Source: Butyricimonas sp. Marseille-P3923
GTDB taxonomy: Bacteria; Bacteroidota; Bacteroidia; Bacteroidales; Marinifilaceae
Reading direction: 5' to 3'
Length of the DNA stretch: 64,000 nucleotides
Assembly: GCF_900184685.1 (NCBI RefSeq)
Contig: NZ_FXXL01000007.1
Coordinates: 434,001-498,000 of the forward strand
In this document: piece by piece, positions 59,081-64,000 of the stretch
Layout: each line of letters begins with the position of its first letter
Numbering within the stretch: position 1 is the first letter of the stretch
The notes under the pieces: generated by a model
The model's database searches: none
What the model was told of the DNA's origin: nothing
Seen by the model: only the letters and a program-made list of their open reading frames with translations
Made by a program: the position numbers and the translations under genes

Positions 59081-59856
59081 TACTGTATTTGTTTTAAGAA
59101 TTGTTCGTAACATTTTAGATAATCGGCAATCATCGTTTCAACGGCTTTCGACGTGATTGTTCCTCCCGAAATACCGTCTACTTCGTGGGCTCCGGTAGCG
59201 TTTCCGCCTTTTTTCACGGTAATTGCTTTTAGGGTTGAGTTGTCGAAGATCGTCTTGCTCTTGAATTGCTCTTTAAAGAACGGTTGGGTAATTTCGGCTC
59301 CTAACCCGGGAGTTTCTCCCTTGTGGTCGAACAGCACGCCGTAAACCGTGTTCTTGTCTTCGTTCAAGGAGAGATATCCCCATACCGGCCCCCAAAGTCC
59401 TGCCCCGTAAACCGGAAGTATGTATTTGATAGCTCCGTCAACGTCAGCGACAAATACCGGGAATTTGATATCTGCCAATGCTTTATCGTCTTTTATTACT
59501 TCGGCAATCATGCGTCCGTCTTTCAACGCTTTTTGCAGTTCCGGACTATTCTTGATGGCTTTCTGAAGTTTTTTTCCTTCCACGGGAATATCAACTTCAA
59601 AAGCATTTCCCTCGATGGCCTCTCCCTTGTAATTCAGAATGAATTGTCTTTTGATAATTTTGTCGAACAACTCTTTTGAAGTTTCCGGGGTTGAATTGAC
59701 ATTCACCGAGCTCAGTATATTCTGTCTTTTCTCGTTCTCTATATTCTCATCTTGCAGTGGTTTTAGTGAAAGAGATACCACGGCCAATATAGCCGCCACC
59801 ACGACAACCAAAACGATGGAATAGATAAAGGTATATGTATTTCCTTGTTTGTTCAT
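59080..59856 (-). CDS. nqrC: Na+-NQR subunit C
   Basis: A 258-residue subunit with one N-terminal helix ([19 protein letters not shown]) and an FMN-binding domain. The covalent FMN-Thr site is [14 protein letters not shown], corresponding to SGATLTS in Vibrio (Ala is Gly here). [14 protein letters not shown] and [10 protein letters not shown] are also conserved. One-base stop/start overlap with nqrD. Confidence 0.96.
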   Translation of the reverse strand: MNKQGNTYTFIYSIVLVVVVAAILAVVSLSLKPLQDENIENEKRQNILSSVNVNSTPETSKELFDKIIKRQFILNYKGEAIEGNAFEVDIPVEGKKLQKAIKNSPELQKALKDGRMIAEVIKDDKALADIKFPVFVADVDGAIKYILPVYGAGLWGPVWGYLSLNEDKNTVYGVLFDHKGETPGLGAEITQPFFKEQFKSKTIFDNSTLKAITVKKGGNATGAHEVDGISGGTITSKAVETMIADYLKCYEQFLKQIQ

Positions 59857-59864
59857 CTCTTTAA

Positions 59865-59938
59865 AGATTTAGTGATTTACGATTTATGATTTATGAATGT
59901 TTTGTAATCTGAAATCATGAAATCTTAAATCTGAAATT
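59865..59938. repeat. Family C repeat between nqrB and nqrC
   Basis: AGTGATTTACGATTTATGAT, TTATGAATG and inverted AATCATGAAATCTTAAATCT fill the 68-bp gap and run into the end of nqrB. Confidence 0.7.
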
Positions 59939-61073
59939 GTTTGGCTCTTTTAAGTCTGCGTTTGATGTTTCCTTGAACTACGAACCAGTCGATAAGCGGG
60001 GCAAAGGTGTTCATCAACAGGATAGCGAGCATCATACCTTCCGGGTAACCGGGGTTCAGCGTACGAATCAGGATGGCCATCACACCGAGGATAAACCCGT
60101 ATATCCATTTTCCTTTTTCAGTTTGAGCGGAAGTCACGGGGTCGGTTGCCATGAACACGGCTCCGAACGCGAATCCACCCATGATGAGGTGTGCGATCGG
60201 GGTGATTGCGGCGTACGGGTTCGTTTCCGGTAACGTGTAGTTTAATAACAACGCCATGCAGTATCCCCCGATAAAAGTGGAAAGCATAATCTTCCAGCTG
60301 CCGATACCTGTCGCGATCAATAAGATTGCTCCCAGTAAAATACAGAATGTGGAGGTTTCACCGATAGAACCGGGAATCAATCCCCAGAACATGGATGCCA
60401 TGTCATAGGTCGCCGGTAAGCCTTGAGAGGCTTCAGCCAGCGGGGTAGCTTGTGAGAATCCGTCGGGCATTCCGGCAATCCAAACCTTGTCCCCCGAAAT
60501 CATGGAAGGGTAGGAGAAGAAGAAGAATGCACGGGCCAATAAAGCGGGATTCCAGATATTCATACCGGTACCACCGAAAATCTCTTTACCGATAATCACG
60601 GCGAAGGCGGTAGATACTCCCACCATCCAGAGGGGTGCGTTGACCGGCATTACCATCGGGATCAATAATCCCGACACGAGGAATCCCTCGTTGATCTCGT
60701 GTCCTCTGATTTGTGCGGCGGTAAATTCTATCGCCAGTCCTACCACGTAGGAAACGATGATCATGGGCAATACTTTCCATAACCCGTAGAAGAACATTTC
60801 GAAAAGTCCAGATTCTACTCCCAAGGCTTTGAAGTGTTGGTACCCCACGTTGTAAATACCGAACAACAAGGCGGGAACCAGTGCCAGTACCACGATGATC
60901 ATGGTTCTTTTCAAATCGATACCGTCCCTGATGTTACACCCTGAACTTGTCGTGCGATTAGGCACGAAAAGGAAAGACTCGAAACCGGTGAAAACGGAAT
61001 GAAGCTTTTCCAGCTTGCCTCCCTTTTCGAATTTTGGTTTCTGCTTGTCTAAATATTTGCGTAAGAAATTCAT
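59925..61073 (-). CDS. nqrB: Na+-NQR subunit B
   Basis: A 382-residue ten-helix subunit that binds FMN covalently and riboflavin and forms part of the quinone site and Na+ path. Visible: FVPNRTTSSGCNIRDGIDLK start, the FMN-Thr region GMPDGFSQATPLAEAS, FGGTGMNIWNPALLARAFFF and LIMGGFAFGAVFMATDPVTS. The C-terminus ends in a basic tail (NIKRRLKRAKQFQI), partly in the repeat. Confidence 0.97.
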   Translation of the reverse strand: MNFLRKYLDKQKPKFEKGGKLEKLHSVFTGFESFLFVPNRTTSSGCNIRDGIDLKRTMIIVVLALVPALLFGIYNVGYQHFKALGVESGLFEMFFYGLWKVLPMIIVSYVVGLAIEFTAAQIRGHEINEGFLVSGLLIPMVMPVNAPLWMVGVSTAFAVIIGKEIFGGTGMNIWNPALLARAFFFFSYPSMISGDKVWIAGMPDGFSQATPLAEASQGLPATYDMASMFWGLIPGSIGETSTFCILLGAILLIATGIGSWKIMLSTFIGGYCMALLLNYTLPETNPYAAITPIAHLIMGGFAFGAVFMATDPVTSAQTEKGKWIYGFILGVMAILIRTLNPGYPEGMMLAILLMNTFAPLIDWFVVQGNIKRRLKRAKQFQI

Positions 61074-61077
61074 CTTT

Positions 61078-61140
61078 ATAATTTATGATTTGTGATTTAT
61101 GATTTACGATTTATTGTCGCCAAGCGAATCTTAAATCGTC
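61078..61140. repeat. Family C repeat between nqrA and nqrB
   Basis: TTATGATTTGTGATTTATGA then TTTACGATTTATTG and inverted AATCTTAAATCG. Fills most of the 83-bp gap. Confidence 0.65.
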
Positions 61141-61156
61141 CATCTGCAATCGTCAA

Positions 61157-62512
61157 TTAATTCAGTTCTCTAATCATTAACTCTATACCTTTTTCCAGAA
61201 TCTCTTGAACGGGAGTCTTGGAGGTACAAACGAATTCACACAAAGCCATGTCTTCCGGTGCAATCTCGTACATGCCGAGTTGTTCCATCTTATCAAGGTC
61301 TTCGGCCAAAACTGCTTTCAGCAAGTACACGGGCAGAATGTCCATGGGAAGGACTTTCTCGTATTGTCCGGTAACCACGAAAGCCCGTTCTTCCCCGTTA
61401 TAGTTCGCGTTCAGCGAATACTTCTTGTTCGGGCACAAGAATGACGGGAAGGTTTTGGAGAGCGAGAATTTGTTGAAGCCCGGCATAGCCCAGCCCAAAA
61501 ATTCATAATTATCGCCTTCCGGGATAACCGTTACCATATTATTATAGTACCCGAGATAATTGTCCTCGTCGGTTTTATAACCCGTGAGCACGTTTCCGGA
61601 TATAATACGTTGGTGTACTTGATTTTTCAAATTGCCTTTCACGAGGCACTTAATTTGGGCTCCCATGATCGTCTTGTAGTAAGCGGGTTTCTCCACCTCT
61701 GAACCGGCAATGGCGATCACTTTGCGGGCATTGAATTTACCGGTAGTGAATACCCGTCCGATGATGGCAAGATCCATGGCGTTTACCACCCACACGATAT
61801 CCCCTTTGTTGATCGGGTTCAAATGGTGAATTTGTATCCCTACATTACCTGCCGGGTGCGGTCCGGAGAAATAATTCACGTCCACGTTTTTCAGTTTCGT
61901 GAAAATAGAGGTGGAAGGAGTCCCTTCTCTCAAATTGAGATTCACGTTTTTCTCGCACAATTTCTTTAAGCAATCGATTCCGGCTTGAAGCGCGGGAAGC
62001 TCATCCGCGAGGGTTACGTCATAATCCGGTGCAAGCGGTGCGGAATCAAATCCCGATACGAATATCGCTTTCGGCATATCTTCCGGGTTAGCGATGATGT
62101 CGTACGGGCGTTGTTTGATCATAGGCCAAACACCACTGTCGAGCAACTTTTCGATGATTTCTTTTCTGGAAAGTTGGTTCGCGTCGGCTCTCCCGAAATC
62201 CCGGTATTGGATTTGATCATCCGCTTTGACGACAACTTCCAGTAGTTTTCTTCTTTCACCTCTGTTGACGGCTTCGATAGTACCGCTGACGGGTGCCGTG
62301 AATTTGACTTCGGGTCGGTATTTATTAATAAACAATACATCGCCCGCCTTCACTTGGTCGCCTACCTTTACTGCAAGTTTAGGAGTAAGTAACCGGAAAT
62401 CTGTCGGTTTTACTGCATAGAGATTGCATTTCTCCACGTTTTTTACCACGTTTTCCGCTTCTCCTTTCAACTTGATATCAAGGCCTTTTTTCAGTTTTAT
62501 CACCTTGGACAT
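61157..62512 (-). CDS. nqrA: Na+-NQR subunit A
   Basis: A 451-residue peripheral subunit that helps form the quinone site. MSKVIKLKKGLDIKLKGEAE start, a lipoyl/biotinyl-like GDVLFINKYRPEVKFTAPVS, the central NYFSGPHPAGNVGIQIHHLN and C-terminal EIAPEDMALCEFVC. First gene of nqrABCDEF, which pumps Na+ while passing electrons from NADH to quinone, central to energy in Bacteroidales. Confidence 0.97.
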   Translation of the reverse strand: MSKVIKLKKGLDIKLKGEAENVVKNVEKCNLYAVKPTDFRLLTPKLAVKVGDQVKAGDVLFINKYRPEVKFTAPVSGTIEAVNRGERRKLLEVVVKADDQIQYRDFGRADANQLSRKEIIEKLLDSGVWPMIKQRPYDIIANPEDMPKAIFVSGFDSAPLAPDYDVTLADELPALQAGIDCLKKLCEKNVNLNLREGTPSTSIFTKLKNVDVNYFSGPHPAGNVGIQIHHLNPINKGDIVWVVNAMDLAIIGRVFTTGKFNARKVIAIAGSEVEKPAYYKTIMGAQIKCLVKGNLKNQVHQRIISGNVLTGYKTDEDNYLGYYNNMVTVIPEGDNYEFLGWAMPGFNKFSLSKTFPSFLCPNKKYSLNANYNGEERAFVVTGQYEKVLPMDILPVYLLKAVLAEDLDKMEQLGMYEIAPEDMALCEFVCTSKTPVQEILEKGIELMIRELN

Positions 62513-62586
62513 TGTTTTATTATATTTTTGATATGTAGATAATTATTTCTCTTCCACGCATAAAAATGGTGTTTTAAAAATACGTG

Positions 62587-62594
62587 CAAATATA
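62587..62594 (-). promoter_or_regulatory. nqr operon -7 promoter box
   Basis: On the minus strand TATATTTG, a full TAnnTTTG match, 74 bp before nqrA's ATG. An upstream TTTG at 62624-62627 is too far for a standard -33. Confidence 0.5.
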
Positions 62595-62758
62595 TAATCA
62601 ATTATTGAATTTATTCAGTAATTCAAAGGTTAATTCTTGCAATAGAATGCTTTTTTTAGCTTTGAGTATCGGATTGGTATATTCCTATTTGGCATAGTAT
62701 TTGTTGAGATTAGTGTGAAAATGATTAATATGATATTATCCAAAATAGTGATCGAGTT

Positions 62759-63235
62759 ATGAAAGGTATGATAGTTTGTTGCTTTATAACAGTTCTGGCG
62801 ATTTCGTGTAAATCCGCTAAGGAAAGCGTTTCTCTGACCGGAGTGAAGTGGGTGGCGGAAAGCTTGAACGGAAAAGAAATTAAATTCAAGGAGGCGCAGA
62901 GCGAGGTATTCTTTACTCTTGACGCCACCGATAAAAAGGTTTCCGGGAAAGCGGGTTGCAATCGTTTTTTCGGGACTTACGATTTGAACGAGTCGGAATT
63001 GGCGTTTAGCGGGATGGGGGCGACGAAGATGGCCTGCCCGGATATGGATATCGAGGCTTCGTTCTTCAAGGTGTTGGAAGATACAAAGAGTTTCGTGATC
63101 AAAAACGACAAGCTGACTCTGAAAGATGCCAACAACGTGATAGCGGTATTTAAGGCCTTGGATGAAAAGGCAGACAAGAAGAAAAAAATAGTTTATAGTT
63201 TGATTTTTCGTGATAGAAAAGGGGCTTGTCGGTAA
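62759..63235 (+). CDS. META-domain (HslJ-like) lipoprotein
   Basis: A 158-residue lipoprotein (MIVCCFITVLAISCKSAK, lipobox ISC). One META/DUF306 domain: GVKWVAESLNGKEIKF start, the family core SGKAGCNRFFGTYDLNES and MGATKMACPDMDIEASFFKV. The CNRFFG and TKMAC signatures are classical. Probably an envelope stress or heat-shock type protein. Its last codons lie in a terminator stem. Confidence 0.93.
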   Translation: MKGMIVCCFITVLAISCKSAKESVSLTGVKWVAESLNGKEIKFKEAQSEVFFTLDATDKKVSGKAGCNRFFGTYDLNESELAFSGMGATKMACPDMDIEASFFKVLEDTKSFVIKNDKLTLKDANNVIAVFKALDEKADKKKKIVYSLIFRDRKGACR

Positions 63236-63251
63236 CGATAAGTCCCTTTTA
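63218..63251. terminator. Terminator shared by the META gene and the TonB receptor gene
   Basis: AAAAGGGGCTTGTC pairs (with two wobbles) with GATAAGTCCCTTTT around a 6-base loop; T-run follows. The left arm encodes the end of the META protein. Confidence 0.75.
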
Positions 63252-63300
63252 AATGTATCAAAACATCTATTGAAATATATCATCGGGCGGGGGAGGGTGT

Positions 63301-64000
63301 TTAAAACAGGATTTTGTAACTCAAATTCGGCAATATATCGCTTACTCTTTTTTTCTCTATCATATTCTTCGGTTCGTTATACTGGAGCCCGTGTTGTCCC
63401 GTGTACCCGGTTAAATTCAATAACTGAAGGCCGATTTCATGGGACACGTGTTTTTTATTTAACTTGTAACTAATCCCTAAATCTACGGTAAAGGCGGGGG
63501 CGAATTGCCGGCTGAATGCTCGTGTTTCGTCATAAGTGATATCTTTTTCGGCTAAAGATTTCGTTTCGTCAACCGGGGTGTAACGGTCGCCGGCTTGATA
63601 AGACATACGAAAGTTCAAGTTAAATATATTTTCTTGTTTTTGCCCAACCATCCATTCTTTACCTCCCAGAGCATTAAATATATATCCCCGGTCAAGTCGT
63701 GTATTCCGCCACACGTGATCCCCGCCGAGATATTCCGATTTAAAGACAGACCCTGTGAACAGGTAATAGTAGCCTTTATTCAGGTAACGTTCCAACGTGA
63801 TATCCACCCCGTAATTATGTCCTTTACCCTTGTTCACGAGCTGCCTGTCCATGTAATAGGAATCGTGATTGATGATCGAAAAGGATGTTTCCGGCTCAAC
63901 CGGCACGTCGAATAACGCTTGGTAGTAAGGTTCTATTTTCAAGTGAATATTTTCAGATATTCCCCAATCGTAAGTCAACACGAAATGATGAGCCTTGGCG
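63301..64000 (-). CDS. TonB-dependent outer membrane receptor, C-terminal part (continues past the window)
   Basis: About 233 residues of a receptor barrel, open at the window edge (frame continues as AKAHHFVLTYDW at 64000). Typical late-barrel text: YGVDITLERYLNKGYYYLFT, TRLDRGYIFNALGGKEWMVG, FNLNFRMSYQAGDRYTPVDE, and the terminal NLSYKILF ending in Phe. It is the CarboxypepD_reg/TonB receptor style, not SusC-like as far as visible. The substrate is unknown. Confidence 0.85.
   Translation of the reverse strand, partial: AKAHHFVLTYDWGISENIHLKIEPYYQALFDVPVEPETSFSIINHDSYYMDRQLVNKGKGHNYGVDITLERYLNKGYYYLFTGSVFKSEYLGGDHVWRNTRLDRGYIFNALGGKEWMVGQKQENIFNLNFRMSYQAGDRYTPVDETKSLAEKDITYDETRAFSRQFAPAFTVDLGISYKLNKKHVSHEIGLQLLNLTGYTGQHGLQYNEPKNMIEKKRVSDILPNLSYKILF

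Overview
The window reads as a chromosomal stretch of a gut Bacteroidota, most likely order Bacteroidales and plausibly family Odoribacteraceae (Butyricimonas/Odoribacter-like). The reasons are SusC/SusD and FecR/ECF-sigma systems, many lipoproteins, promoters with the Bacteroidota -7 box TAnnTTTG, near-absence of Shine-Dalgarno sequences, a complete Na+-NQR operon, and a steroid 5-alpha-reductase cluster of the kind reported from Odoribacteraceae. The taxonomic call is inference from gene content. I found no rRNA, tRNA or CRISPR array. Layout: 1-8.5 kb holds the end of a probably damaged efflux adaptor gene, an outer membrane barrel, an rRNA methyltransferase divergent from a TamL-like Omp85 protein, a histidine kinase/NarL-type regulator pair, a MurU-like nucleotidyltransferase, RidA and rubrerythrin. 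8.6-17.7 kb is one compact minus-strand operon (duplicated LRR lipoprotein, DcuC-like transporter, isoaspartyl dipeptidase, two porins flanking an M14 carboxypeptidase, a lipoprotein hydrolase) that looks like a peptide/aspartate utilisation locus. 17.9-21 kb holds a DUF1573 lipoprotein and an RNA-handling trio (DEAD-box helicase, cold-shock-domain protein, RRM protein) behind a long leader.  21.2-24.8 kb is a small accessory island: a truncated helix-turn-helix gene, a HipA-like kinase overlapping a DUF3037 gene, an XRE antitoxin/AbiEii-type nucleotidyltransferase pair with a 28-bp palindromic operator, an intact paralogue of the truncated gene, and an RteC-like C-terminal-domain protein. 24.9-32.5 kb is a FecR-SusC-SusD-FAS1 lipoprotein locus whose likely ECF sigma gene is displaced to 35.6 kb, beyond a GadC-like permease and next to an AspT-like exchanger.  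38.2-44.9 kb carries an HMA-domain protein, YaaA, a double CDGSH protein, then 5-alpha-reductase, an OYE-type flavin reductase and two SDRs (a likely 3-oxo-delta4-steroid/bile-acid reducing operon), then endonuclease III. 45-54.6 kb is mixed housekeeping: an ABM-nitroreductase fusion, a YtxH/holin-like envelope trio, a MATE pump, a GNAT, an epimerase, GlyA. 54.9-56.3 kb is an intact IS3-family element. 56.4-62.5 kb is nqrABCDEF, and the window ends with a META-domain lipoprotein and the C-terminus of a TonB-dependent receptor.  At least five families of short dispersed repeats run through the intergenic spaces. Some have become coding sequence (N-termini of two steroid-operon enzymes, C-terminus of the DUF1573 lipoprotein) and one family sits between cistrons of the nqr operon. 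The best candidates for under-described biology are the steroid operon with repeat-derived N-termini, the isoaspartyl-peptide operon, the HipA-like/DUF3037 pair and the XRE/AbiEii pair.
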